Source of the DNA: CAZFVY01 sp964522665
GTDB taxonomy: Bacteria; Verrucomicrobiota; Verrucomicrobiia; Limisphaerales; CAZFVY01
DNA length: 49,531 bases
Assembly: GCA_964522665.1 (NCBI GenBank)
Contig: CAZFVY010000050.1
Coordinates: 1-49,531 of the forward strand
Reading direction: 5' to 3'
Positions within the stretch are counted from its first letter, which is position 1. Each line of letters starts with the position of its first letter. Under the pieces are notes generated by a model. The model was not told the DNA's origin, made no database searches, and saw nothing but the letters and a program-made list of their open reading frames with translations. The translations under genes and the position numbers were made by a program. This document shows, one piece after another, positions 32,632 through 44,300 of the stretch.

Positions 32632-33918
32632 TCAGGCGGCGGTGACCGTCAGGCTCCACGGGGTGGTGTGCAGGCCGCCCCAGCCGGCTGGGTCGTGGTT
32701 GGCCGCGAAGATGCGGCGCAGGGTCGCGTCGTACGGCAGCAGGGCAGTCCACAACAAGCCGGGGGACTTCTTCCAGTGTTCGTCCGGGGTCCCGCCGTCG
32801 ATTCGCCGAAACTCGGCGCCCTCGATCTTTTGGTTCCACATGTAATCGCGATTGGTCGCGATGAAGCGGTCAATGTCTTCGCGCGTGAAAACCAGACCGT
32901 GCGCGAACGCATCGACGATGCCCTGAACATCAACCATGTAGTAGCCGCCGTTCGGATGCACCCCGACCCAATGCTTGGGCGCTCCGTTCGGTTTGTAATC
33001 CCACGGGCCTGCCGGTTCCCAATAATTCCAGACCAGATACTTTCCGTTTTCGCGGGATTTCAGGCGGGATTTCATCTCGCGAAACCAAAGTTCGGCGCGG
33101 TCGCGATAAACGCGTTTGCCGGTGACGTCGAACATCGCCAGGTGCCAGCGCGCGTCGGCATTGGCTTTGTTATTGGGATGGGAAAAACCCTTGAGCGGGT
33201 CGCGCCGATGAGCATAGTCATCGGTCCATTTGCCAGTGGCGGCGTCGATCCCGAAAGTGTGGACCACCCAGATTCCGCCTTCCTTGGTTTCCTTCCAGGA
33301 GGCGCGCTCGTTCCATTTCTCAAAAGTTTGTTCGGCGAGTTGAAGGTAATGGGCGGCCTTGGCCGCGTGTTTTTCCCGCAGCGCCAGGTCCTTGCGCATC
33401 CGGTCGGCCATGAGGACGACCGGGCGCAGGCACATCGCCTCGCCCAGAAAGCTGTCGGCGTTGAAACGGTTCAAATCATCCACGTCCGTTCCCGCCGCTT
33501 CCCGCGTCGGCCAGCCGAGGTAGCCGTCGGGTTCCTTCACCGCGCGACTGACCCACGCGTCCGTCCAATCGATCAGCATTTCGACCCACTTCGTGTCCCC
33601 GGTGGCCAGGTAGCCGTAATAAAACCCCTCAAGGAAGGGCGAAACCCGCCAGCCCAGATCTTCGCCCAATTCCTTGTCGCAATACCGGTTCCGCGCGTCG
33701 CCGATGATGTTCTTCTCCCAACGCTTCAGCCAGTCCGCCGCCTGCGCCGGATCAAGAAAACTCTTCGGGCCGGCGACGGACTCGGCGCCGGTCGCCGAAA
33801 ACGCGCCGGCCTGAAGCGCCATGACCATGACCGCCGTCTGGGCGGTGAGCTCGGAGAGAAACTGGCGGCGTGACTTAAGGGGAACGCCGCGGTGGGGGAA
33901 TGATTGTGAAATTGGCAT
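32632..33918 (-). CDS. Tat-exported putative glycan-active enzyme (helical-barrel type)
   Basis: 428 residues from the ATG at 33918, chosen because it puts the Tat motif KSRRQFLSEL about 15 residues from the start; a start at 34044 adds an unlikely leader. The h-region TAVMVMALQAGAFSATG follows. The mature protein is rich in aromatic residues and repeating helices: FLEGFYYGYLATGDTKWVEM, DGYLGWPTREA, DDLNRFNADSFLGEAMCL, FSHPNNKANADARWHLAM and WNYWEPAGPWDYKPNG. That suggests an (alpha/alpha) barrel like those of six-hairpin glycosidases, polysaccharide lyases or epimerases. The exact family is not recognised and the substrate is unknown. Export folded through Tat may imply a cofactor or metal. 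Confidence 0.7.
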   Translation of the reverse strand: MPISQSFPHRGVPLKSRRQFLSELTAQTAVMVMALQAGAFSATGAESVAGPKSFLDPAQAADWLKRWEKNIIGDARNRYCDKELGEDLGWRVSPFLEGFYYGYLATGDTKWVEMLIDWTDAWVSRAVKEPDGYLGWPTREAAGTDVDDLNRFNADSFLGEAMCLRPVVLMADRMRKDLALREKHAAKAAHYLQLAEQTFEKWNERASWKETKEGGIWVVHTFGIDAATGKWTDDYAHRRDPLKGFSHPNNKANADARWHLAMFDVTGKRVYRDRAELWFREMKSRLKSRENGKYLVWNYWEPAGPWDYKPNGAPKHWVGVHPNGGYYMVDVQGIVDAFAHGLVFTREDIDRFIATNRDYMWNQKIEGAEFRRIDGGTPDEHWKKSPGLLWTALLPYDATLRRIFAANHDPAGWGGLHTTPWSLTVTAA

Positions 33919-34210
33919 AGCGATACTCGTCCGACACGTCCCCGCGCGGGGATCCAGTGGGCGATGCAGAAGCATCGGTGGGCGCTCGGCGCCTGTCAAG
34001 TCAGCCCACGATTCCGCGATTCCGCCCATGGCAAGCGTCGCCAAACTTGGAACCGCTGACGGTTCTAACCAATCCCATGGGGTTCGATCCGACGACGTTG
34101 TGGTCGGGAGGGAATTTTTGTCATAACCGGATTCTCATTTAAGACGTCCCGCATATTTACGCTGGCGCGTTCGATAAGCCCCGACTCTCTTGCCAACCTC
34201 GAAGCGGGCT

Positions 34211-34317
34211 GTGGGGGCGAACGGCCCCACAACCCACTCCGGGGTTGAATCGGGAAGGGCCGGATTCCCAAGGTAGCCCGCCGCGCGGGGCAACCTTGGG
34301 CTTTAAGGCGGAATCCC
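34211..34317. repeat. Two palindromic REP-like elements
   Basis: GTGGGGGCGAACGGCCCCAC lies at about 34212-34231. A larger palindrome at 34267-34300 pairs CCCAAGGTAGCCC with GGGGCAACCTTGGG, inside outer arms GGATTC/GAATCC. These sit in the 583-bp gap 33919-34501 between the Tat-exported protein and the LysR gene. No gene or clear promoter was recognised in the rest of the gap. Confidence 0.6.
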
Positions 34318-34501
34318 TCCAGGATTCTTCCACTAGATCATCCGTTAAAAGCGAAGGAAAAGACCATTCCGCAAACAACGGGCCGACACGATTCGATTGT
34401 TCGGTTTTTGATGCGTTTCGCCCGCTTTTCTGCCCGGGATCCCTCAGTCGATTCGGCAACGACTTGCGAAGTCACACTCCCGCGGCATAATCAGCCGGCA
34501 A

Positions 34502-35389
34502 ATGGAACTGCGTCATCTGCGATATTTTGTCGGCGTAGCGGAGGCGTTGAATTTCACGAAGGCGGCGACGCGACTGCGTGTGGCGCAACCGGCCTTGAGC
34601 CGTCAGGTTTCAGATTTGGAGGAGGAGCTGGGCGTTGACTTGCTGAAGCGGACTTCCCACGGCGTTCGGCTGACCGAGGAGGGAAAACTGTTTTTGGAAG
34701 AGGCGCGCGGAGTGCTCAAGCGCGCGGACGAATCCGTAATGAAGGTGCGCGCGCTGGCTCGCGGTGAGTTGGGTGAACTCCAGGTTGGGTTCGTGGCGCC
34801 GCTGGATTTGCACATACTGCCGCGCGCGCTGGCGGAATTTCAAAAGACGACTCCGGGCGTCAAGGTAACGCTGCATGATCTGGGCAGCGACGAACTCTGC
34901 CAGGAGTTGAGGAACGGAAGATTGCACCTCGCCGTCATGATGCGGCCGAGCGAGGAATCCTCGGCGGGAATAGAATTTGAGGAAATCGGTCGCTACCCGT
35001 TCTTCGTCGCGATGGCGCCAGGTCATTCGTTGACGAGGATGAAGGTAATTCCTCTCGAAACGCTGGCAAAGCAGCCTTTGGTTGTCCTCGACCGCGGGAG
35101 AAATTCTGAATTCCACCGAATATTGAAACGCGTTTTTGCGCCGCTGCGTCCCAACGTCGCCACGGAGACCGGCAGCCTGAATTCGCTGATCACTGAGGTG
35201 GGCGTGGGAAAGTGCGTGGCGGTCGTCAGCCAACTGTTTAGACAAGCGGTCGGAAAGAGGCTTTTGTATCGCAGATTGGTCAACACTGACGTCGTCATGT
35301 GCGTCGGCATCGCGCGCGCCAAAAACGGGGACCTGCCTCCGGCCGGAGAAAAGCTTTGCGCGACGATCCGAAAGATCGCGATGGGTTAG
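34502..35389 (+). CDS. LysR-family transcriptional regulator
   Basis: 295 residues. The N-terminal winged HTH is canonical: MELRHLRYFVGVAEALNFTK, AATRLRVAQPALSRQVSDLE, EELGVDLLKRTSHGVRLTEEG. The effector domain (about 90-290) has LQVGFVAPLDLHILPRALAE and two-lobed binding-protein features. LysR proteins usually control a nearby or divergent gene in response to a small molecule. The nearest candidates are the alpha/beta hydrolase 299 bp downstream and the Tat-exported protein upstream and divergent. No inducer can be deduced. The 299-bp stretch 35390-35688 shows no gene. Confidence 0.93.
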   Translation: MELRHLRYFVGVAEALNFTKAATRLRVAQPALSRQVSDLEEELGVDLLKRTSHGVRLTEEGKLFLEEARGVLKRADESVMKVRALARGELGELQVGFVAPLDLHILPRALAEFQKTTPGVKVTLHDLGSDELCQELRNGRLHLAVMMRPSEESSAGIEFEEIGRYPFFVAMAPGHSLTRMKVIPLETLAKQPLVVLDRGRNSEFHRILKRVFAPLRPNVATETGSLNSLITEVGVGKCVAVVSQLFRQAVGKRLLYRRLVNTDVVMCVGIARAKNGDLPPAGEKLCATIRKIAMG

Positions 35390-35688
35390 AGCGGGTTTGA
35401 AAAGCATCCTGCGTGGTCCTGCGACGGCGCGAGGAGGCTGGCTTCGTTGCTTCTCGGTCACAGATTCCTGTCGAACATGCTTCGTCGTCTCGCCTAGCTT
35501 TTGAGCGAAGCGGGGTTCCGCCCGAAGGAGATGGCATTAGTTTTGTCGAACATCTGATATTCCCAAAAAGCATCGCCGCGAGAAAAAGGTGGTATTGGGC
35601 GGCGGAGAGTCACGCGGCTAGAGTCGCATCACGGTTGGCACGCGCCAACGAAACAAAACGCTGACAATCAAAACTGAAAGGCAAAGAT

Positions 35689-36429
35689 ATGAACACGCAG
35701 AAATCCAATCTGGGGCAAATCGAAGGGAACGTCACCAAGGGCAAACCCGGCAAGTCAATCGTCCTCGTTCACGGCGGTTTTGTGGACGGGTCGGGGTGGG
35801 CGGGCGTTTACAGAATTCTGAAACGCGAGGGCTACAATGTCCTGGTGGTTCAGAATCCGACCAAATCCCTGGCCGACGACGTGGCGACGACAAAAGCCGC
35901 CATTGAGAGCGCGAACAGTGAGGTCGTTCTCGTCGGCCATTCTTACGGCGGAGTGGTGATCACCGAAGCGGGAACCCATCCCAAAGTGTCGAGTCTCGTT
36001 TACGTCACGGCGTTTGCTCCCGATCAGGGAGAATCCGTGTCGTCGCTGATCGCGAACCCGCCGCCCGGCGCGCCGGTCCCGCCGATTTTGCCGCCCAAGG
36101 ACGGTTATCTCTTCCTCGACCGCGCGAAATTCGCGGAGTCTTTCGCCGCGGACGTGGAAGCGGAGGCGGCGTCGTTCATGGCCGATTCCCAGGTCCCTTG
36201 GGGAGTCGCGGCGCTTTCGGGAGCGGTCACGGAACCGGCTTGGAAGACGAAGCCGAGCCACTATCTGGTCGCCTCGGAAGACAAGATGATTCCGCCGCCG
36301 GCTCAACGAGCGATGGCCGGCCGAGCCAAAGCGCAGGTGACGGAAGTCCCGGGCAGCCACGCGATCTACGTCTCAAAGCCGGCGGAGGTCGCCGAAATCA
36401 TCCGCCGGGCGGCCGACCCTTCGATTTAA
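35689..36429 (+). CDS. Alpha/beta hydrolase (EstC/salicylate-esterase-like)
   Basis: 246 residues, cytoplasmic by lack of a signal peptide. IVLVHGGFVDGSGWAGVYRI gives the oxyanion-hole HGGF motif; the nucleophile elbow is GHSYGG in VVLVGHSYGGVVITEAG; a late His lies in PGSHAIYVSKP. The pattern is that of plant methyl-salicylate esterase-like and bacterial EstC-type hydrolases, often annotated simply as alpha/beta hydrolase. AAAGG seven bases upstream of the ATG is a good ribosome site. The LysR gene upstream is a likely regulator. The substrate is unknown. Confidence 0.9.
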   Translation: MNTQKSNLGQIEGNVTKGKPGKSIVLVHGGFVDGSGWAGVYRILKREGYNVLVVQNPTKSLADDVATTKAAIESANSEVVLVGHSYGGVVITEAGTHPKVSSLVYVTAFAPDQGESVSSLIANPPPGAPVPPILPPKDGYLFLDRAKFAESFAADVEAEAASFMADSQVPWGVAALSGAVTEPAWKTKPSHYLVASEDKMIPPPAQRAMAGRAKAQVTEVPGSHAIYVSKPAEVAEIIRRAADPSI

Positions 36430-36490
36430 TTGAAGCGAGGCAGTATGCCTTCCCCGCTAATTACCGGCGAAGCTCCAAAAGGCTCCGCCG

Positions 36491-36637
36491 GTGAATTCTT
36501 ACGGCCTTAGCCCAATTGATCCGGTGGCCTTCGTGAGCGTGGCGCTGGTTCTGGCAGTCGCGGCTATTGTCGCGTGCTACTTGTCGGCGCGACACGCGAC
36601 GCGAGTCGATCCAATGGTGGCGCTCCGGTATGAATGA
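36491..36637 (+). pseudogene. 3' remnant of a MacB/ADOP-type ABC permease
   Basis: The last 48 codons of a permease are preserved: YGLSPIDPVAF, a final membrane helix VSVALVLAVAAIVACYLSAR, and the diagnostic ending ATRVDPMVALRYE before TGA. This C-terminus is typical of the FtsX-like permeases of the MacB/ADOP group, which are normally 400-900 residues. No upstream part is found: the DNA before 36491 belongs to the hydrolase and a short spacer. It is a deletion remnant. Confidence 0.75.
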
Positions 36638-38353
36638 TCTGGAATCCGGCGATGGCCGGTTAGGGAAGAATCCTGACTTCCCCGCCGCGGCCGTCTTGGC
36701 GCTTTTGCCGCGGGTGAACCCGAAGGTGTCGCGTTTCGCCAGGCGGGCCGACTTGGGCCATTCGCACTCCAGCCCGGCGTAACTTTAGCGAACGCTAGGC
36801 TGAAGGCGGCGCAACCCGACAGGGCCCGTTGGCGATAGACGATCTGGTTGGCCGTCGCTTAGCGTTAGCTTTGCGAACTGTCAAAAGTAAGAACTGACAC
36901 CTTCCCGAACTGTCAAAAGTGAGGACTGACACTTGCGTGCTTGCGTGACACTTGCGCCGGGGAGGCGCAGTGGACATTTCGAGCGAATTTGGAGGAAATT
37001 GGGGGAGCAGGTGTTGTGTTTCGGTCCGTAAGCGGCCGGGACCGACAAGGTGTTGATTACAAGTTAATCGAACGCACCGAGAATTGGGGCGCGGCTGACG
37101 CATGCGCTGGAAAGGATGCGTAGCGGCGCTTCAGAAGGGCGATTCCGTCTGGTTGGCGCAGGAAAGCGCTTCGGCGATTCCGAATGGAAGACCAGTCTGG
37201 GTAGGCGCGGGAAAGCGTCAGGGCGCTCCGCGGTCGCCCAAAGCGGTGTCGTGCTTCGCGTGCCACCGCACTCCAAGGTCGAGCCTGGCGAGGAAGTGGC
37301 CGGAGGAGAATTCGAGGCTTGGGAGAGGCGGTACAGGCTACGGCGGGGAGGTGGCGGCTTCCCGGCTTTCGTCGAGACCAGAATCATCCGCCGCCCGCCT
37401 GTCTGAGTTTCTTTTGAAAGGGAAACGAAATTGCCCGCGGCGGGAAATACGGACGGGCGGCATTTAGGTAGAGTGCGTCCATGTTCGGAATCGAACAGAG
37501 AGATAAGGGCCGGTTTGAAAACCTCAGGCGGGGGTCTGATGAATCCTTTGGCGGCGGGCTGCGTTGGCTCAGCCGTCGCGGACGGTCGCCAAGATGTGGC
37601 GAGTTCGGCGGCTTGTCAGCGGTCGAAACCTTTCGCTGGTCGCTGGCCCTTAGGTTTCAAAAAGGCGTAAAGTCCGGTCGGCGGATGGGGCAGGGCGCCG
37701 GGTTGACGCCCGCGGACGTTGTGATCCCAGACGCGGCTGGAAACGGATTGTCTGGATGGGGTGAGGATTCAGCCGTGCCTTCTGGACTTGGGCCGGTCGG
37801 GCTTTTTCCCGGCTCTGAAGCACCGGTCTATTTTCAGTCGGTCTCTTCGAGACGAGAGCCGATCACCGCCGGTGAGTCGTGGGTCGCGCCGACTTGGTGG
37901 GTCGCAGCGCCGAGCGAAGACGGGCCATCGCGCCGACTTGCCGTGGCGCTGCTCCGAGCGGAGACGAGAGCAGACGATGAGTGGTTATCGGCAACCGGCC
38001 GCGTTCGTGGAACGGTCGGGGTTTCAGATGTTGGGCGGGCTTCGGAAGCGGGCACAAGTTCGAGTTGTGGGCGTTCCTGGTGTCGTTTTGGACGAGCGGA
38101 TGGTCCGGCACCGCTCGAGCACGCGTGTAATGGGGCACAAAAATGTCGATACCCGCATCGACATTTCTTTGTTGCAACACCCGCGCGAGCGTGCCGCCGC
38201 GGCGCAGAGGCCCTTATCCCACGGGACGCGACCGCGCTCGGCCCGTTCGATCCGCCAACGACGCGAAGGTGCGACCGTCGGGAAGCGGGTGGGCGGGAAA
38301 TGGTTTGCCCGGGTGGGGGTTTTGTGCGATTGGTGGGCGATCTCATATACCAG
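36638..38353. other. Gene-poor debris region
   Basis: 1.7 kb without a convincing gene. It contains two REP-like direct repeats (36874-36932). Around 38120-38200 a plus-frame segment, MGHKNVDTRIDISLLQHPR, is reminiscent of the GHKDVxTTMIYTHVL region of integron-type tyrosine recombinases, though degraded. The open frame that continues upstream of the giant protein from 37481 is rich in Arg, Gly and Ser, has no domain signature and probably results only from high GC content. Confidence 0.55.
36874..36932. repeat. Pair of 27-bp direct repeats with internal TGTCA/TGACA arms
   Basis: CGAACTGTCAAAAGTAAGAA at 36874 recurs at 36906 as CGAACTGTCAAAAGTGAGGA; both continue CTGACAC. The spacing is 32 bp and the units differ at two positions. 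Each unit is an imperfect hairpin (TGTCA...TGACA). It resembles a REP-type or transposase-recognition element; no transposase is next to it. Confidence 0.7.
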
Positions 38354-41300
38354 ATGAATTGTCCCGTTGCTCGACCCGTTGTACATCCAAACCAAGGCAG
38401 ATTTTGGGCGTTTCGTGGCTCCCGGTGGCGCGGGAGTTTGTTTTTTCTGGCGCTGCCGCTGATGGGGGGCAGTTGTTGGGCCGACACGAACGCCTTCTCG
38501 ACCAGCGTGGACATTGGAAATCCGTCGCCGGCGTCCGTGGTCAGCGTAACCGGCTCCAACTACCTGGTAAGCGCGGCCGGCGACATCGGTGGCACCACCG
38601 ACCAATTCCACTTCCAGTATGAGGCTCAAAATGGGGATTTTGATATTTCGGTCCAGTTGCAGGGGCTGACGTGGGCCGATCCTTGGGCGAAGGCTGGGCT
38701 GATGGCGCGGGAGACGCTGGATCCGTCGGCGCGATTCACGGCGACGCTCGCGACTCCAACGATGAACGGCGTTTTCTTCCTTTGGCGTTCCGGTGTGGGG
38801 ACGACCGCGATCCGCGCGGGCAGCGCCCCGTCGAATTATCCGAACACCTGGTTACGGTTGCAGCGGAGCGGGAATCTCTTTACGAGCTACGGAAGTTTTG
38901 ATGGTCAGACGTGGACGGCCTTAGGCTCGTCGTCCATCCTGATGGCGACAAACCTTTTTCTCGGACTCGCCACGAGCAGCCACGCGACGAACCTCGCCGC
39001 GACCGCGCAGTTTATCAATCCGTCCGACACGCCAACGAACGCGGTCGTTGGCCAGGTGGATAGTCCTTACGAGGCACCGGGGCCCTCGAGCCGCAAGACG
39101 TGCATCGCCATCACGGAAATCATGTACAAGCCCGCGCCGCGGGCCGATGGACGGAACCTTGAGTTTGTCGAGTTATATAATTCCAACCCCTGGTTTTACG
39201 ATCTCAGCGGTCATCGATTGGCGTGCGCGGACATGAATTACACCTTTCCCGCGGGGACGATCATTCCGGGAGGCGCGTACCTGGCGGTGGCGGCAAAGCC
39301 GGCGGATTTGCAGGCGGTTTACGGCATCACGAATGTGCTCGGCCCGTACACCGGCAGCCTCAAGAAAAGCGAGACTTTGGAGTTGATCAATGAGTGGGGG
39401 GCGGTCCTCCTCTCGATTCCCTATACCAACGTCCAACCGTGGCCGGTGGCGGCGGACGGGTCGGGTCATTCGCTGATGCTGGCCAATCCCACATACGGCG
39501 AGGCAGATCCGCGCGCTTGGGCGATTAGTGACGCGGTGGGCGGCTCTCCCGGAGAAATGGAGGCGTTCCATCCCAGCCCGCTCCGTAACGTGGTCATCAA
39601 TGAATTCCTGGCGCACTCCGAAGACGCGGCGGTCCCCCAGTTCATCGAGCTGTATAATCACGCTGGTCAGCCGGTGGACCTGTCGGGTTGCGTGCTGACG
39701 GACGATTTAGCGACGAACAAATTTGTCGTGCCCGCGGGCGTGACGGCGGGACCGGGTGGTTTCGTTTCGTTTGACCAAACGCAGCTCGGATTCACGCTCA
39801 ACGGGGCGGGGGGCATACTCTATCTGATCAAGCCGGACGGGAGTCGAATCCTCGACGCGGTTCCGTTCGAGGGGCAGGCGGATGGCGTGTCGTTCGGTCG
39901 TTGGCCGGACGGGGCGAGTGAGTTTTATTCGCTGGCCGCCCGCACGCCCGGCACGGGCAACGGGGCGATCCGGTCGGGAAACGTCGTGATTAATGAGTTG
40001 ATGTACGACCCGATCAGCGGGAACGACGACGACCAATACATCGAACTTTACAATCAAGGAACCAACGCCGTGAACCTGGGTAATTGGCGTTTCATCTCGG
40101 GCGTCAGTTTCACAATTCCGCCCGGGGCCGCTCTGGCGCCCAACGGCTATCTGGTCGTCGCGCGCAACGCGACGAACTTGTTCGCGAGGTATCCCAACCT
40201 CAACAGTGGGAATACGGTGGGCGACTATAGCGGGAAGCTCTCGCACAACGGCGACCGAGTGGCGCTGGCCAGCCCGCACACGTTGAACGGCGCGACGATT
40301 TACGTGGTGGAGGACGAAGTGACGTACGGGACGGGAGGGCGTTGGGGGCAATGGTCGGCGGGCGGCGGGAGCAGTCTAGAGTTGACCGATCCGCGGGGCA
40401 ATCACCGGCTGGCGGCGAATTGGGCGGACAGTGACGAGAGCCAGAAATCCAGTTGGATAAACATTGAAAACACGGGCGTCCTGGATAACGGCCAGAACTA
40501 CGACTCGACCATCGACTACGCCCAAATCGGGCTTCTGGACGTCGGCGAATGCCTTGTGGACAATATCGAGGTCTTATCGAGCGCGAGCACGGTCAACAAC
40601 GTGACCAACCCCGATTTTGAAGCGGGCCTGCTCAATTGGCGGCTGCAAGGATGCCACGTCCGCTCGAGCCTCGAAGCGTCGGGTTATCAAAGCGGCCACT
40701 CGCTGCACGTCCGCTGCAGCGATCGGCTGTGGACCGGCGTCAATTCGTGTGAAATCTCGTTGAAGCCCAACTCAATGGCCGCCGGACAAACCGCGACGCT
40801 GCGGTTCAAAGCGCGTTGGCTGCATGGCTGGCCCGAGGCGCTGTTGCGTCTGAACGGCAACTGGCTCGAAGCGACCGGCGCGCTGCCCGTGCCAACGAAT
40901 CTCGGAACGCCGGGGGCGCCCAACAGCCGGTCGGTGCCCAACGCCGGACCCGCCATTTATGCCGTCACGCACACGCCCACGCTGCCGGCCGCCGGTCAGG
41001 CCACGGTCGTGACCGCGCGCGTGCATGACCCTGATGGCGTGACGAGCTTGACGCTGAATTATCGCCTCGATCCCGGCACGGTTTATACGTCCGTCCCGAT
41101 GCGGGATGACGGGACTGGTGGGGACGCGATCGCGGGCGACGGCATCTATAGCGCGACCATTCCCGGGCAATTCGCGAACCGGATCGTGGCCTTTTACGTT
41201 TCGGCCGCGGACGGCTTGGCGGCGACCACGCGCTTTCCGGCGTTGATCGATGACAACGCTCCGGTGCGCGATTGCCTGGTGATGTTTGGCGACGGCAATC

Positions 41301-44300
41301 CGGGTGGCAGCTTTGGCGTGTATCACCTCTGGATCACGCAGAGTAACGCGACGCGCTGGGCGGGGCTGTCGGATCTGAGCAACGAGTCTCACGATTGCAC
41401 CATGGTCAATGGCCGGCGGGTTATCTACAACTCGCAGGCGCGCTGGAGCGGAAGCCCGTATCACCAGTCGTTTGACACGCCGGCCGGGAGCCTCTGCCAT
41501 TATAAGTGGACCTTTCCCGACGACGACAAATTCCTGGGAGCGACGTCGTTCAACAAGATTCATCAACCGGGAAATGGGCCGGGAGACGACGCAAGCTTGC
41601 AGCGGGAGCAGACGGCGCAGACGTTTATGCGCGCTTTGGGAGTGCCGTGGCTGAACCGTCGGTACGTGGCGGTGTACGTGAATGGGAACCGGCGCGGGCT
41701 CTTGATGGAGGACGCGCAGACGCCGGATGGAGACGTCGTGAAAGAGAATTTTCCGAACGACCCGGATGGCTATCTTTACAAGATGCAGCCTTGGTTTGAG
41801 TTCGCCCCTTATCCCAATGGCGCCTCGCTCCCGTTCAACAACTACGGCTGGTGTACGCTCCTGCCGTATTACACGACGGGCGGCGTGAAAAAAGCGGCGC
41901 GCTACCGCTACAACTTTCTGACGCGTCGAACGCCCGACTCGGCGAGTAATTTTACGAACGTTTATTCGCTCATCGACGCGGCCAACTCGTGGACGACGCC
42001 GAACTATGTCGCCAATGTGCAAGCGTTCGCCAACATGGAGAATTTCATGCGCGTATTCGCGGCGAACCATGCGGCCGGGAACTGGGACTCTTTCGGCACG
42101 CAAAACGGGCAAAACCTCTATGGTTATTATGGGACGCAGGGGACCAAGTACTCGCTCATCATGTGGGACTACAACATTGTTCTGGGCAATAGCGGTTCCT
42201 GGACCCCGGGACAAAATCTGTTCACCTCGAGCGACAACACGGTAGCGCAATTCTACACGACGCCGGCGTTCCGACGGATGTATCTGCGGGCTTTGCTGGA
42301 GTTGGTCAACGGGCCGATGAACGTGACGAACGTTGGGCCTTTAGTGGACGCGAAGTACGGCGCGTTTGTGGCCAACGGCCTAAGCCCGGAGAATACGAGC
42401 GCGATGAAGAGTTGGATCGCCTCCGCGCGCAGCAGCATCGCCTCCCAAATCGCGGTCGAAACCACCGCTCCTTTCGCGGTCAGTTCGACGGTGGTCAGCA
42501 ATAACCTCGCGGTGGTCACGGGCACCGCGCCGGCGGGCGTCAAAACCGTTTGGTTTAACGGCGTGGAGTACCCGGTGACATGGTTGACGTCATCCTCGTG
42601 GCGGGCCTCAGTTCCGCTCCAAGCGGGAACGAACCAATTTAACGTGGTCGGTGTGGGCATCAACGGCCAGGCGATCGCCGGGGCCGTCGCCACGATTTCC
42701 CCGTTTTACGCGGGGACCAATGCTTCCCCGGTGGGTCAGATCGTCATCAACGAGATCATGGCGCAGCCGGCGTTGACGGGCGCGGAGTATGTCGAGCTGT
42801 TCAACAACTCGACCAATCTGGCGTTTGACTTGTCGGGCTGGCAGTTCCACGGATTGGGCTACACGTTTCCGGCCGGGTCGCTCATCGGGGCGAACGGCTA
42901 CCTGGTATTGGCCGCGAACCGGTCGGCGTTTGCCGCGGCCTACGGCGCGACGAATTTAGTGTTTGATACGTTTGGCGGGACCTTGCAGGCGAACGGCGAG
43001 ACCCTTTCTTTGATCGAGCCGGGGACTAACGCGGCCAGCGCTCAGGTGGTGGCCAAGGTGCGGTACGATTTGGCCGCGCCGTGGCCGGTCGGCGCGGCCG
43101 GGTCCGGCAGTTCCTTGCAGTTGGTGGATCCGCGACAAGATAATTGGCGGGCGGGAAATTGGGCCGTGCTGACGAACGCCGTGACGGCCACGCCCCAATG
43201 GCAATACGTGACGCTTACCGGTTCGGCGACGAAATCGACCTTGTTAATTGGCATGACGACGTCGGGCAGTGTTTATTTGGACGACATGAAGCTGGTGGCG
43301 GGCAGCATCGCCGAGGCGGGACCCAACCTGCTGACCAACGGTGATTTCGAGACTCCGTTGAGCGGACCGTGGACCGTTTCTCCGAACATGTCCGGTTCGG
43401 TCATCAGCACGGACGTTATGCATACCGGCCAATCAAGCTTGCATGTGATCGCGTCGAGCGGCGGTCCGACGATCGGGAGCGCGATCTGGCAGAACACGGC
43501 GACCTTGGTCACGAACGGGACGTACACCTTGAGCTACTGGTACTTACCCAGCACGGATGGCTCGTCGCTCCTCATCCGGCTCTCCGGCAGTTCGCCGGGG
43601 AGCGGGACGGTTTACAGTTTGCAGAGTTATCAACCGGGCGGTCAGCTCTCGCTAGTCACGCCCGGCGGCGCGAACTCGGTTCACGCCAGCCTGCCGCCGT
43701 TCCCTCCACTTTGGATCAACGAGCTTGAGCCGGAGAATCTGACGGGCATCACCAACGCCGCCGGCGTCCGGTCGCCCTGGATCGAACTCTACAATCCCAG
43801 CGCGAACGTGGTCGATTTGGAAGGATTGTATCTCGCCAATGATTACGCCAATCTGACCGCTTGGGCCTTCCCGGCCGGCGTGAGTATTAAGCCAGGGGAG
43901 TTCAAAACGATTTTTGCGGATGGGTTAACCAATCTTTCCACGGCCGGCGAGCTTCATACGGGGTTCGTCCTGACGCCCGGGGGCGGGGCGGTGGCGCTCA
44001 GCCGGCTCTATAATGGAGCGTCGCAGACGCTTGATTACGTCAGCTATCCGCAGCTCGGCCCCGATCACTCGTACGGGTCATTTCCCGACGGCCAGAGTTT
44101 TGACCGCCAGGATTTCTATTACTCGACGCCCGGCGGGACGAACAACGGGACGAGCGCGCCGCTGACGGTCGCGATCAACGAATGGATGGCCGCCAACAGC
44201 AAGACCATCATCAACCCGCTCACCCACGCCACCGACGACTGGTTCGAGTTGTACAACTACGGCAGCAACACGGTGAATCTCGCGGGGTATTACCTTGGCC

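Noticed and set aside
32566..33873. 435-residue plus-strand open frame
   Set aside because: Antisense to the Tat-exported protein, which has a clear export signal and plausible protein character.
34078..34093. CCATGGGGTTCGATCC as a further copy of the intergenic motif
   Set aside because: Only the G run matches; the TTTACC half is missing.
37481..38353. 291-residue upstream extension of the giant LTD protein
   Set aside because: Its composition is that of random high-GC sequence, and it precedes a clean start codon and signal peptide at 38354.
40772..42250. 492-residue minus-strand open frame inside the giant LTD/CotH gene
   Set aside because: Arg/Val-rich and antisense to a strongly supported coding region, with no recognisable domain.
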